Assembly (NCBI GenBank): GCA_026122225.1
Contig: JANEZZ010001953.1
Location: 1,116,001 to 1,180,000 of the forward strand
Origin: Heloderma charlesbogerti
Taxonomy: Eukaryota > Chordata > Lepidosauria > Squamata > Helodermatidae
DNA: 64,000 nt
Direction: 5' to 3'
The position numbers and the translations under genes are program-made. The notes under the pieces were generated by a model. That model saw only the letters and a program-made list of their open reading frames with translations. It was not told where the DNA came from and did no database searches. Positions 47,473 to 59,819 of this stretch are shown here, piece after piece (the stretch's first letter is position 1; each line of letters starts with the position of its first letter).

Positions 47473-49997
47473 GTTGTTCAGTCGTTAAGTTGTGTCCGAC
47501 TCTTCGTGACCGCATGGACCATAGCACGCCAGGCCTTCCTGTCCTGCGCTCTCTCCCGGAGCGTGCTCAAGTTCATATTCATTGCATCAGTGATGCTATC
47601 TAGCCATCTCATCCTCTGCCGTCCCCTTCTCCTTTGCCTTCAATCTTTCTCAGCGTCAGGCTTTTCCAGTGAGTTTTCTCTTCGCATTAGGTGGCCAAAA
47701 TATTTCAGCTTCAGTTTCAGTATCTGTCCTTCCAATAAGCAGTCAGGGTTGATTTCCTTTAGAATGGACTGATTTGACCTTCTTGCAGTCCAGGGGACTC
47801 GTAAGAGTCTTCTCCAGCACCACAGTTCGAAAGCATCAATTCTTCGGCGCTCAACCTTCCTTATAGTCCAGCTCTCACAGCCATACATTACTACTGGGAA
47901 AACCATAGCTTTGATTATACGGACCTTTGTCGGCAAGGTGCTGTCTCTGCTTCTTACTATGCTGTCTAGGTTTGCCATAGCTTTCTTCCCAAGGAGCAAG
48001 CATCTTTTAATTTCATGGGTACAGTCACCGTCTGCGGTGATCTTGGAGTCCAAGAAAATAAAATCTGTCACTGCTTCCATTTCTTCCCCTTCTGTATGCC
48101 AGGAAGTGATGGGGCCATATGCCATGATCTTAGTTTTTTTAATGTTGAGTTTCAAACCAGCTTTTGCACTCTCCTCTTTCACCCTCAACAAGAGGCTCTT
48201 TAGATCTTCTTCACTTTCTGCCATTAGGGTGGTATCGTCTGCATATCTGAGGTTGTTGATAACTCTCTCAGCAATCTTAATTCTGACCTGTGATTCATCC
48301 AACCGGCTCAAGTTCAGTGATTGCACTATCATGGCTATCAGGGACATTCAGATCTTTCCTGTATAGTTCTTCTGTGTATTCTTTCCACCTCTTCTTCATC
48401 TCATCTGCTTCTGTTAGGTCCCTGCCTTCTTTGTCCTTTATCATGCCTGTCTTTGCACAAAACGTTCCCTTGAGATCTCCGATTTTCTTGAAAAGATCTC
48501 TAGTCATTCCCATTCTACTGTTTCCCTCGATTTCTTTGCATTGTTCATTTAAGAAGGCCTTTTCTCTCCTTGCTATTCTCTGGATCTCTGCATTCAGTTG
48601 GATATATCTTCCCCTTTCTCCCTTGCTTTTCGCTTCCCTTCTTTCCTCAGCTACTTGTAAAGCCTCCTCAGACAGCCACTTTGCTTTCTTGCATTTCTTT
48701 TTGTTTGGGATGGATTGAATTGCTGCCTCCTGAACAATGTTACGGACCTCCGTCCATAGTTCCTCAGGCACTCTGTCTATCAGGTCTAATCCCTTAAATC
48801 TATTCCTCACCTCCACTGTATATTCATAAGGGATATGATTTAGGTCATACCTGAATGGTTTAGTGGTTTTCCCTACGTTCTTCCATTTAAGCTGAAATTT
48901 TGCAAGAAGCAGCTCATGATCTGAGCCACAGTCAGCTCCAGGTCTTGTTTTTACTGACTGTATAGAGCTTCATCTTTGGCTGCAAAGTACGTAATCAATT
49001 TGATTTCAATATTGACCATCTGGTGATGTCCATGTGTAGAGTCGCCTCTTGTGCTGTTGGAAAAGCGTGTTTGCTATGATCAGCGTGTTCTCTTGGCAAA
49101 ATTCTATTAGCCTTTGTCCTGCTTCATTTTGTACACCAAGGCCATGCTTGCCTGTTATCCTGGTGATTTCTTGACCTCCTACTTTGGCATTCCAATCCCC
49201 TATGATGAAAAGGACATCTTTTTTTGGTGTTAGTTCTAGAAGGTGTTGTAGGTCTTCATAGAACTGATCAACCTCAGCTTCTTCAGCATCAGTGGTTGGG
49301 GCATAGACTTGAATTACTGTGCTGTTGAATGGTTTGCCTTGGATTCGTACTGAGATCATTCTATCGTTTTTGAGATTGTACCCCAGTACTGCTTTTCCTA
49401 CCCTTTTGTTGACTATGAGTGCTACTCCATTTCTTCTAAGGGATTCTTGCCCACAGTAGGAGATATAATGGTCACCTGAATTAAATTCACCCATGCTTGT
49501 CCATTTTAGTTCACTGATTCCCAAGATGTCGATGTTCAATCTTGCCATCTCATGTTTGACCACCTCCAGCTTACCTTGATTCATTGATCTGACATTCCAG
49601 GTTCCTAAACAATATTGTTCTTTACAGCATCGGACTTCCTTTTCACCACCAGACACATCCACAGCTGAGTGTCCTTTTGGCTTTGGCCCAGCCGCTTCAC
49701 TCTTTCTGGCGCTACTTGGAAATACCCTCTGCTCTTCCCCAGTAGTATATTGGACACCTTCCGACCTGAGGGGCTCATCTTCTGGCGTCATATCTTTTAG
49801 CCTTGTGATACGTTCCATGGGGTTTTCTTGGCAAGAATACTGGAGTGGGTTGCCATTTCCTTCTCCAGTGGACCACATTTTGTCAGAACTCTCTGCCATG
49901 ACCTGTCCGTCTTGGGTGGCCCTGCAAGGCATAGCTTATGGCTTCACTGAGTTACGCAAGCCCCTTCGCCACAACAAGGCAGTGATCCATGAATGGG
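47473..49997 (-). mobile_element. BovB/RTE LINE, internally deleted, with 11-bp target duplication
   Basis: On the minus strand a 308-codon frame (49,932-49,006) carries the BovB N-terminus and apurinic endonuclease: GTWNVRSMNQGKLEVV, then IGDWNAKVGG and YTWTSPDGQ. A second frame (48,816-48,295) continues the linker, and a third (48,347-47,640) carries the reverse-transcriptase palm with RYADDTTLMAESEEDL and the C-terminal SNQSILKEINPDCLLEGQ segment. The fingers/early palm part is missing at about 48,300, so it cannot be active. The direct repeat tgcttaccatt lies at 47,462-47,472 and 49,998-50,008. A frameshift and stops also separate the frames. Confidence 0.92.
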
Positions 49998-50009
49998 TGC
50001 TTACCATTC

Positions 50010-50845
50010 CTAATAGGTAAAAGAGTTTTTCCTGAATAAATAAAATCTTAATAGCTTTTCCTTCAGGCCAGGTTTCCTTGAACTCCACCCCACAAACAGA
50101 ACAGGTTTAGGAAGTTCCCTAAACTTCCTTACAAAGAGTAACGGGTGCTGTATACCACTTTTCCTCTGTTTCCAGTTCTTCCTGCTTCTTCTGGTTTCTA
50201 GGATGATTCAAATGTTTCAAGGACTACTTGCTGAAGTTCCCTCTAGTCAGACAGAAGATAGGAACCTAAAAATGTATTCTGTAAAACTTAGCTCATAAAA
50301 TTACCATGCTTGGTATAGTAAATTTAAACATATAGTTTATTCATACAATAATTACAAATTTACTACCTGAGTTTACTTTTAAATGTTTAATTTTAATGAT
50401 AATTGTATGAGGGGGAAGGTGTGCTATAAGGAGCCTGCCCCTTTAACCTTTCTGAAGCTCAGAGGCCAGATTGTAGAGAATGTACAGGCCCTGGCAGAAA
50501 ACCTCTGAGTCTTCCACACACACACACACACTCACACACACCTAAGGACAGTGGATGTGGGCAAGAAACTCAGGGGTAGAAGAAAGGGATCCCTAATCTG
50601 CTAAATCCCACTAACAAAGAACAAGATGAAAGCTTTTATTGAACAGCATCAGAGATGGGCAAACCATGCGTTGTGTGTGTGTGTGTGCGCGCACGCGCAC
50701 GCTAACCTTCCTGTTCCAGCAGGGCCTCTGGGCCTCTGAAAGTTGTGTCACTGATAACAGAGGAAGCGATGTAGCTTGCTTGTCATGACTCTATCCCCAT
50801 GCTTCATGAAGTTACAGCTTCATCTGTTACTCAACTGTCCATCCA
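50010..50845. other. Intergenic DNA with microsatellites
   Basis: No gene is visible. Simple repeats are (CA)n at 50,513-50,542 and a mixed (GT)n/(GC)n run at 50,672-50,703. Confidence 0.6.
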
Positions 50846-51395
50846 GCAACCTGTGAAGGTCCAGGAGCCTACTAGAAGAAGACGACTGGTCCAGTTCTGG
50901 GCACTGCACTTTAAGGAGGATGCAGTTAAGCTGGAGAGGGTTCAGCGGAGGGCAACAAAGATGATCAGGGGACTGGAAACAAAGCCCTGTGAAGAGAGAC
51001 TGAAAGAACTGGGCATGTTTAGCCTTGAGAAGAGAAGACTGAGGGGAGATATGATAGCACTCTTCAAGTACTTGAAAGGTTGTCACAGAGAGGAAGGCCA
51101 GGATCTCTTCTTGATCATCCCAGAGTGCAGGACATGGAATAATGGGCTCAAGTGACAGGAAGCCAGATTCCGGCTGAACATCAGGAAAAACTTCCTGACT
51201 GTTAGAGCAATATGACAATGGAACCAATGACCTAGGGAGGTGGTGGGCTCTCCCACACTGCAGGCATTCAAGACGAGGCTGGACAGCCATCTGTCACGGA
51301 TGCTCTGACTTGGATTCCTGCATTGAACAGGGGGTTGGACTCGAAGGTCTTGTAGGCCCCTTCCAATCCTACTATTCTATGATTCAATGACTGTG
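50846..51395 (+). mobile_element. CR1 LINE 3' end
   Basis: The plus-strand frame contains [40 protein letters not shown] and [11 protein letters not shown], the standard C-terminus of CR1 ORF2. It is followed by the CR1 3' UTR ending with 'cctactattctatgattc' (to 51,386). The 5' truncation is typical of CR1 insertion. The mean divergence from the minus-strand copy at 54,688 looks low, so they belong to similar subfamilies. Confidence 0.88.
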
Positions 51396-52641
51396 TCATG
51401 GAAATTGTGATAGCAAATTCCATAGTTTAAATATGTGCTGTGTGAAGAAGGACTTCCTTTCATCTCTCCTGTATCTCCCACCAATCAGCTTCATAGGATG
51501 ACCCCAGGTTCTAGTATTTTGAGAGAGGAAGAAAAATGATTCCCTATCCATATTCTCCACACCATGCATAATTTTGTAGGCCTCTCTCAAGTCTCCCCTT
51601 ACCCTTCTTTTTTCCAAAGCTAAACAATCCCAGCTGTTGTAACCTTCTCTCACAGGGGAGATGCTCCAGCCCCTTGATCATTTTAGTTGCCCTTTTCTGC
51701 ACTTTTGAGAGATCCTTTTGGAGCTCTTCACAATCCCTGTTTGTTTTAACCACCCTAAATAATTTGGTGCCATCCACAAACTTGGCCACTTCAGTGCTCA
51801 CTCCTAATTCCAGATCATTTATGAACAGGTTGAAAAGCATTGGTCCTAATACAGATCCCTGTGGGACCCCACTATTTACTTCCCTCCAGTGGGAGAATTT
51901 ACCATTTATTCCTACTCTCTGCTTTCTGTTCTTTCACCAGTTACTAGTCCATAAAAGGGCCTGTTCTCTTACTCCATTACTGCTAAGTTTGCTCAGGAGT
52001 CTTTGGTGAAGGACTTTGTCAAAAGCCTTTTGGAAGTCCAAGTAAACAATGTCTACTGGATCACTCCTGTCTACATGTCTACTGATACTCTCAAAGAACT
52101 CTCAAAGGTTAGTGAGACAGGACTTACCTTTGCAGAAGCTGTGTTGATTCTTTTTCAGCAGGGCTTGTCCTTCTATATGCTTACTTATTTTATCTTTAAT
52201 AATGCCTTCAACCAATTTACCTGGAACAGATGTTAAACTAACTAGCCTGTAATTTCCTGGATCTCCCCTGGATCCCTTTTTGAAAATTGGTGTTACATTG
52301 ACCTTCTTCCAATCCTCTGGTATAGAGGCTGATCTTAGGGACATGTTGCATATTTTGGTTAGAAGATCAGCAATTTCATATTGGAGTTCTTTGAGAATTC
52401 TAGGATGGATACCATCTGGGCCCGGTGATTTATTTGCTTTCAATTTATCAATGAGGTTGAGACCTTCATCTTTTGTCACCACTATTGGCCTCAGTTCCTC
52501 AGACTACCTTCCTGAAAACATCAGTTCAGGCACAAGTATCTGACCTGTATCTTCTTCAGGGAAGACAGCTGAAAAGAATTCATTCAGCTTCTCTGCAATC
52601 TCCTTGTCCTCCTTTAGTACTCCTTTAACTCCATTGTCATT
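51396..52641 (-). mobile_element. CR1-clade LINE, second subfamily, internally deleted
   Basis: Minus-strand frames give, from the right, the RT fingers (KANKSPGPDGIHPRILKEL, VTPIFKKGSRGDPGNYRLVS), then after a gap NDLELGVSTEVAKFVDGTKL and KVQKRATKMIKGLEHLPCER. The palm motif normally FADDTKL reads FVDGTKL, so both catalytic aspartate positions are affected. Relative to the copy in CHMP3 intron 1, about 350 bp is missing at 51,709, where 'DLSK' abuts the 'VQKRATKM' segment. The right end at about 52,641 abuts the palindromic element. Confidence 0.85.
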
Positions 52642-53246
52642 AGGGATGTACGAAAGGTACTTACCTTTCCATGGATTATGCTGATGCTGGGGGGGAGGCG
52701 TTCTGTCCCTCCCCCCGGAATCCTGGCCGGGGGAGGAGGCGCTCCGTTCCTCCCCCCCGGAATCCTGGCTGGCCGGCTCCGCTCCGCAGGGATTCTGTGG
52801 AGCCGCCGGCTGGCTAGCAGGGACGCAAATGGCGGCGGCTGTAGCCGCCGCTGTTTGCATCCCTGCAGTCAGCCGTGATAGGCTATGTAAATGTTTACGT
52901 AGCCTATCACGGCTGATTTAAAAAAAACGTGCGTACGCAAATGGCGGCGCCCATGGGCGCCGCCATTTGCGTCCCTTATTTTGGCACGTCTTAGTTTACG
53001 TAGACTAAGACGTGCCAAAATAAGGAACGCAAATGGCAGCACCCATGGGCACCGCCATTTGCGTACGCGCGTTTTTTTTTTGTTTAATCAGCCGTGATAG
53101 GCTACGTAAACATTTACGTAGCCTATCACGGTGTTTTTTTAAAATCTAGCCGTGATAGGCTATGTAAATCTTTACGTAGCCTATCACATTTTTGGGGGAT
53201 TTTTGTTTTTTTACCTGGAAATGGCAGCGGCGGCAGCCAGTCGGAA
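52642..53246. repeat. Nested palindromic element of about 0.6 kb
   Basis: The core 52,869-53,130 is one long imperfect dyad centred between 52,999 and 53,000. It is built from smaller dyads: 52,817-52,866, 52,869-52,916 ('tcagccgtgataggcta'), 52,935-52,972 (an exact 38-bp palindrome around 'ggcgcccatgggcgcc'), 52,974-53,025, 53,027-53,064, and 53,090-53,132. Another hairpin with the same 'gccgtgataggcta' motif lies at 53,147-53,188. The left 220 bp is GC-rich with a near-tandem duplication around 'cccccggaatcctggc'. There is no convincing ORF. It is flanked by CR1 on the left and a BovB fragment on the right. No family was recognised. Confidence 0.85.
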
Positions 53247-53466
53247 CTCAGGCACTCTGTCTATCAGGTCTAATCCCTTAAATCTATTCCTCACCTCCAC
53301 TGTATATTCATAAGGGATATGATTTAGGTCATACCTGAATGGTTTAGTGTTTTCCCTACGTTCTTCCATTTAAGCCGAAATTTTGCAACAAGAAGCTCAT
53401 GATCTGAGCCACAGTCAGCTCCGGGTCTTGTTTTGACTGACTGTATAGAGCTTCTCCATCTTTGGC
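53247..53466 (-). mobile_element. BovB/RTE LINE fragment
   Basis: The plus-strand text from 'ctcaggcactctgtctatca' to 'gactgtatagagcttc' repeats 48,765-48,975 at about 95% by eye, and includes segments such as 'gatatgatttaggtcatacc'. Both ends are truncated; the left end is against the palindromic element. Confidence 0.88.
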
Positions 53467-54687
53467 TGCAAAGGACACAAGATCCCTACCCCTGTACTAT
53501 AAGAACACTTGGAAAGAAGAGAAGTTAATTGCCTGGATTTGTTCCACTTGTGACTTTCTATCTGTGAGAAATTGTTGCCTTCCTCATTGGAACTATGGAA
53601 GAGGAGACCAAGCAAGGCTGCTTTTATATGCATGGTCCCACCTGGGCTAGAGAGGCATTTCTAGAGAATATGGACAACTGGACTTACACACATGGAACAT
53701 GAGAGAGAGAGATGTATAGCTGCAAGTCTCAGAGATTTGGTGAATGTTGACATTTATTGATAATACTTTGGATTTCAAGAGGCGCAGAGGGCAGAGAATT
53801 AATTTTGCTTACCCCCTTCACCTTCATTCTCACCTCTAACCAAGCTTAGGTATGTCGAATTCTTTTGCTCACCTTCATCCCTCACTATCCTTGTCAATCC
53901 CTCCCCTCCCTCTGTTCTCCATTGATAGTTTTGGATTGTAAATTCCCTGGGGGTTGCAACCTATTTTTTTGCTTATAAAACTCCCCAAAGTGCCAGGTAC
54001 AGGAATGGTTCTACAGATAACCAGTGATGTGGGGTGGGATTTTTTTCCAGGACTTTATTTTTTCACATTTTTTTCCCATTTCATATTTGTAACAATGAAT
54101 GGGCACCTATTGCAAATACAATTATTAGGCAAGTGTGACAGTTTTGAAGTTGTCGATGAGTGGTTGTCAGCATATTATGCAGTTCTTTGGGTTGCTAAAA
54201 TGTATTGGCATGTCAACAACAGCTTTCAGTATCTTTGTTTTCCCCCTTAAATTTAAATAATATAAGGGAAGTACATGCTATTGTTTTTATTTTTTTTTAC
54301 ACATATTCTAATAAAAATGTCTACATAATATAACATTTAAATCCCACTGAGTATGTTTTAATTCTTTTCCTCAAATATTTCAGGTCAAATACAAATATTG
54401 CTGAAGTTTACTGGGTAATAGTTGTGATATTAGCCATTATATTTTTCTTTGAAACAAAGTAAACTTTGAATATTGTTATATTTGTATTGATTTTGATATT
54501 AGCATGATTTTAGATTACTTATATTTTAAATAACAGTCAAGTTTTAAAAACAAATTACTAAACTATAAACTTCTGTTAACTTCTGTAATGAATAGAGGCT
54601 ACAGCCCCAAACATCTCCAAATCTGAGGAAAGTTTTAGCAGTTACAGAAATACATTCACTGTGGAGAGATGTGCAGAGAGTGAGGGA
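53467..54687. other. Intergenic AT-rich DNA
   Basis: No gene, LINE coding frame or palindrome was recognised in this stretch. Confidence 0.5.
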
Positions 54688-57600
54688 TCATAGAATAGTA
54701 GGGTTGGAAGGGGCCTACAAGGCCATCGAGTCCAACCCCCTGCTCAATGCAGGAATCCAAGTCAGAGCATCCCTGACAGATGGCTGTCCAGCCTCGTCTT
54801 GAAGGCCTGCAGTGTGGGAGAGCCCACCACCTCCCTAGGTCATTGGTTCCATTGACGTATTGCTCTAACAGTCAGGACGTTTTTCCTGATGTTCAGCCAG
54901 AATCTGGTTTCCTCTAACTTGAGCCCATTATTCCGTGTCCTGCATTCTGGGATGATCAAGAAGAGATGCTGGCTTTCCTCTCTGTGACAACCTTTCAAGT
55001 ACTTGAAGAGTGCTATCATATCTCCCCTCAGTCTTCTCTTCTCAAGGCTAAACATGCCCAGTTCTTTCAGTCTCTCTTCGTAGGGCTTTGTTTCCAGTCC
55101 TCTGATCATCTTTGTTGCCCTCCTCTGAACCCTCTCCAGTTTGTCTGCATCCTTCTTAAAGTGTGGTGCCCAGAACTGGACACAATACTCCAGATGAGGC
55201 CTAACCAGTGCTGAGTAGAGGAGAACTAGTACTTCCCAGGATTTGGAAGCTATGCTTCTATTAATGCAGCCCAAAAAAGCATTGGCCTTTTTTGCAGCCA
55301 CATCACATTGTTGGCTCATATTCAGCTTGTGATCGACAACAATTCCAAGATCCTTCTCGCTTGTAGTGTGGTTGAGCTACGTATCCCCCATCTTGTAACT
55401 GTGCATTTGGTTTCTTTTTCCTAGGTGCAGAACTTGGCATTTATCCCTAATAAATGTCATTCTGTTGTTTTCTGCCCAGCGCCCCAGTCTATCCAGATCA
55501 CTTTGAATTTTGTTTCTGTCTTCCAAAGTATTAGCTATCTCGCCCAATTTTGTGCCATCTGCAAATGTGATCAGCATTCCCTGCATCTCCTCCTCCAAGT
55601 CATTAATAAAAATGTTGAAGAGCACTGGGCCCAGGACTGAGCCCTGTGGTACCCCACTCATTACCTCTCCCCAGTTTGAGAAGGTCCCATTGATAAGCAC
55701 TCTTTGAGTCCGATTCTGCAGCCAACTGTGGATCCACTGGATCGTTGTTTCATCTAGCCCACTTTGAGCTAGTTTGCTCATCAGGATATCATGGGGCACT
55801 TTGTCGAAAGCTTTGCTGAAGTCGAGGTATATGATGTCTACAGCATTCCCACGGTCCACAAGGGGGGTTACTTGATCAAAAAATGAGATCAGATTCGTCT
55901 GGCAGGACTTGTTTTTGACAAATCCCTGTTGGCTTCGAGTAATCACGGCATTGTTTTCAAGGTGCTTCCAGATGGATTGCTTTATCATCTGCTCCAGAAT
56001 TTTCCCAGGGATTGATGTCAGACTGACTGGTCTGTCATTCCCAGGTTCCTCCTTTTTACCCTTTTTGAAGATAGGGACAACATTAGCCCTCCTCCAGTCA
56101 TCTGGCACTTCCCCCGTCCTCCATGATTTCTCAAAGAGAATAGACAGTGGTTCTGAGAGTTCTTCTGCCAGTTCCTTTATGACTCTAGGATGCAGTTCAT
56201 CTGGCCCTGGAGATTTGAACTCATTCAAAGTAATGAGGTATTCCTTGACCATATGCCTATCGATCTCAAGCTGCAATCCTGCCCCTTCAGCCTGCACTTC
56301 GCCTTTGCCAGGGGGGTCATAGACCCTCTTTTGGGAGAAGACTGAGCCAAACTAGGAATTGAGCACCTCTGCCTTTTCTTTGTCATCTGTTATCGTTTTG
56401 CCATCTTTATTTAATAGCTGAACAACCATTTCTTTCCTCTGCCTTTTACTATGCATGTAGCTGAAGAAAGCCTTTTTGTTGTTTTTAGCATCCCTCGCTA
56501 TCCTCAGCTCGTTCTCAGCTTTAGCCTTCCTGACGCCATCCCTGCAATTCTGTGCTACCTGCCTGTACTCTTCCTTTGTTACTTGGCCTTCTTTCCACTT
56601 CCTATATGTGTCCTTTTTTGTTTTCAGGTCATCTCTAAGCTTTTTGTGAAGCCACATTGGCTTCTTCTGTTGTCTTCCACCTTTTCTTCTTGTTGGAATT
56701 GTTTGTGATTGTGCCTTGAGAATTTCCTTTTTTAAAAGCTCCCACCCATCTTGGACTCCTTTTCTCGTTAGTGTCGCTTGCCATGGGACCTTACTATCAT
56801 CGTTCTGAGTTCATTAAAAGCAGCTTTCCTAAAATCCAGGGTATGCATTTGACTACACTCGGCTTTTGCTTCCCTTAGAACCAAGAACTCAAGTGCAACA
56901 TGGTCACTTTCCCCCAGAGTTCCTGTAACTGCTACTTTATCCACTAAGTCATCTCTGTTGGTTAGGATCAAGTCAAGGATAGCCGATCCTCTAGTTCCTT
57001 CCTCTACTTTCTGTAGGAGGAAGTTATCCGCCACACAAGTCAGGACTTTCCTGGAGGGGCCATGTTTTGCAGAATTTGTCTCCCAACAAATATCGGGGAA
57101 ATTGAAGTCCCCCATTACTACTACATCATGCTTCCTTAAAACACTGGCTATTTGCTTTTCAAAAGTTTCATCCTTGTCTTCTCCTTGGCTGGGTGGCCAG
57201 TAGTAGTCTCCGACCACCAGGTTCCTTGTATTCTTTGCTCCATTTATTTTGATCCAGATGCTCTCGATGGGGCTACCAAGCTTCTCCTCCTGTATTTCTG
57301 TGCAGAGATATGTATTTTTCACATACAGTGCAACCCCACCTCCCTTTCTGTTCCTCCTGTTCTTTTTGAACAAGTTATATCCTTCAATGGCTGTATTCCA
57401 GTCATGAGAGTCATCCCACCAAGTCTCAGTTATACCTATCAGGTCATAATTTCCCTCTTGTATTAGTTCGAGTTCGTTCTGTTTGTTTCCCATACTCTGG
57501 GCATTAGTATATAGACATCGAAGACCATGTGCTTCATAGTCTGGCTTTATTCCTACATGTGTCTGAAGACTATGATTGGGCGCTATCAGAGCTGTTCTCT

Positions 57601-58760
57601 CCGTTGCAGTGCATCATGAGTCTACGTCCATTGTTACCCCCAACATTACATCTCCCTTCCCCGTAGGATTCAGTTTAAAGCCCTCCTGATGAAGTTCCTC
57701 ATGCTGTGGCCAAACACATTCTTCCCAGCCTTTGTGAGGTGCAACCCGTCCCTTGCCAACAGCCCATCTTCCAGGAAGTATAGCCCGTGGTTCCAGAATC
57801 CAAATCTCTCTCGTCGGCACCACCTTCGTAGCCAGTCATTCACCCGGAGTATTTTTCATTCCCTTTCTATCCCTCTTCTAACTACTGGAAGGATGAGAAA
57901 ACTATCTGGGCCCCAAAGTTCTTGAGTTTCCTTCCCAGAGCTTCAAAGTCTGATGTGATTTATTCGTAACTCCGCTTGGCGGTATCATTTGTTCCCACAT
58001 GGATGAGAAGAAAGGGATACCTGTCAGTGGGCTTTATGAGTGCAGGCAGCCTTTCAGTCACATCTCTAATCTGTCCTCCCGGGAGACAACATACCTGGCG
58101 AGTCCATGGGTCTTCGTGACATACTTGGGTCTCAATCCCACACAGCAAGGAGTCTCCCACTACTACCACTCTTGTCTTGTTGTTGTTGTAGGCCTGGGTT
58201 TCATCGCCTCTGTTTGACTGACCTTCAGCCTCTTGCTCACTCTTATGTAGGTTTCCCTGTGATTCTTCCTCTGCAGGCTGTCCTCCAGTCTCATCCGCAA
58301 GTACCTGGAATCGGTTCCACAGCTCCACTGCTTCCACTGGCGCAGAGTGGCGTCTAGTTCTTCTTCTCCTGTCACCCTTTTCCACGGAGTATCCTCTATT
58401 CCATTTTTCTTCACCTCAGCATTTCCCAGTGCCTCATCTTGCTGTTGCTCTTCAAGCTTCTGGTCTGCCCTTTGCTGCTGTAGTTCCCCCATTCTGTCCA
58501 AGAACGCTTCGTGTTCTCTTATTCCCCGGAGGGTTAACAGTCGCCGCTCCAGTCCACTTACTTTTTCTTCCAGCAGCGTGATCAACTTGCACTTGTTGCA
58601 GGTGTAGGCCATGTTGTTCTCAGGCAAGAAAACAAACATTGCACACACCTTGCAGGTCACCACCACTGCAGAGTCTTGTCCTTCCATAGCCTCTTTTCAC
58701 TTTTTGTGTCTAGCTTTGTGATTGTTCTAGACTAGCCTGTGCCTGCTCCTCTACCCAGTA
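54688..58760 (-). mobile_element. Near full-length CR1 LINE with ORF1 and ORF2
   Basis: From its 5' side (right), ORF1 starts at 58,687: a Cys-rich motif (CKVCAMFVFLPENN, YTCNKCK) and a coiled-coil stretch with LLEEKVSGLERRLLTL, then in another frame a GDSLLCG nucleophile motif and FLLIHVGTNDTA, the SGNH-esterase signature of CR1 ORF1. ORF2 follows: endonuclease at 57,493-56,768 (ITETWWDDSHDWN, GDFNFPDICWE, SDHVALEF), RT at 56,297-55,377 (NEFKSPGPDELHPRV, YLDFSKAFDKVPHDIL, ITFADGTKLG) and the tail 55,319-54,840. The catalytic FADD box reads FADG. Two in-frame stops and a frameshift break ORF2, and ORF1 is frameshifted. The 3' end is 'tactattctatgatccc' at 54,688. Confidence 0.92.
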
Positions 58761-59819
58761 GAGGTTAAAAGCAGAGTCCCACTGGTGTGAAAGTGTGTGT
58801 TACAAGACAAATAAATGGAAAAAAGTTAGTTAAAAATAAAATAAAAAAATGAAAAAAAATGTTAGGGGCCTCCCCCTTGACCTCCCCTGGCCAACTCCTG
58901 TTTGATCCCCCCATTCGCTCACTCTGATCACTCACTCTCTGGGAGCTTGCTTGCTTCAGTAGTCCCTGGACCAGCTGGAGCAGCTTGCTCTGCTCTGCTC
59001 AGCTGGGAGGCGGGAAACTGACTCAGTGGATGACTGCCACTGTTTGCCTGACAGCCAAGCTTTCCCACATGGTATTCTCTAGAAGCCATGAAGACTAGAA
59101 ACTTGCTTATTTTAAAAATGGACACTGACATTCTGTGATAGACAGCAAGTGGGTTTGTGGTCATGCCTGCCCGAGCCAACTGATACAGGGTTCAGTATCT
59201 TGCCCTCTAGTGGAGCAGCTCAGCATTATTTTTGAAGTATGTGCATTAGAAAACTGCTTATGTTGGACAAAAAACATTTGTCATAGGTAGGTCTTAATTT
59301 GACTCTCAGCCCCAGGAACCTATTTTCAGCATGAAGAGTCAGCCTTTCCACATCTGAATTAACAAATGCAGAACAAAATGTGCAGTGTTTTGAGTAGCCA
59401 CAGCCTTCTTCCACCATACTATACAGAAGAGTCTCAGCACCTAGAAATTATGCCCTAGCAACAGAGGAGGGGAAGTAAAATCCCTGTTTATGTCAACTCC
59501 CAGGAACTTGTATTGAAATCTAGATAGCAAAAAAGTGCTGATCTGTGGAGTTCCCAGGACATCCAACTGGACACCTTTTCTCCCTTCAGCTCTCTAAATA
59601 GGATAGGGAATACATTAAATGACTTGGATACCCCCTTCAGAACATACTTGAGTCAGGAGTCTGATTCATATTTTATTTATAGTGTCAGGGTTCATGTCTG
59701 GAAAGCAAAAAAAAAGAACAGAAACCCCTTCATCACAAGCAGAGTGCCTCCCCAGCCTCTCCCTGTGCAACTGCAACCAGTCCCAATGCTTCCAAGACCA
59801 GAGGTAAATGAAATACTAA
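58761..59819. other. Intergenic DNA right of the CR1
   Basis: The CR1 5' UTR may extend into 58,761-59,050 (GC-richer, 'cagctgggaggcgggaaact'). Nothing else was recognised. Confidence 0.4.
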
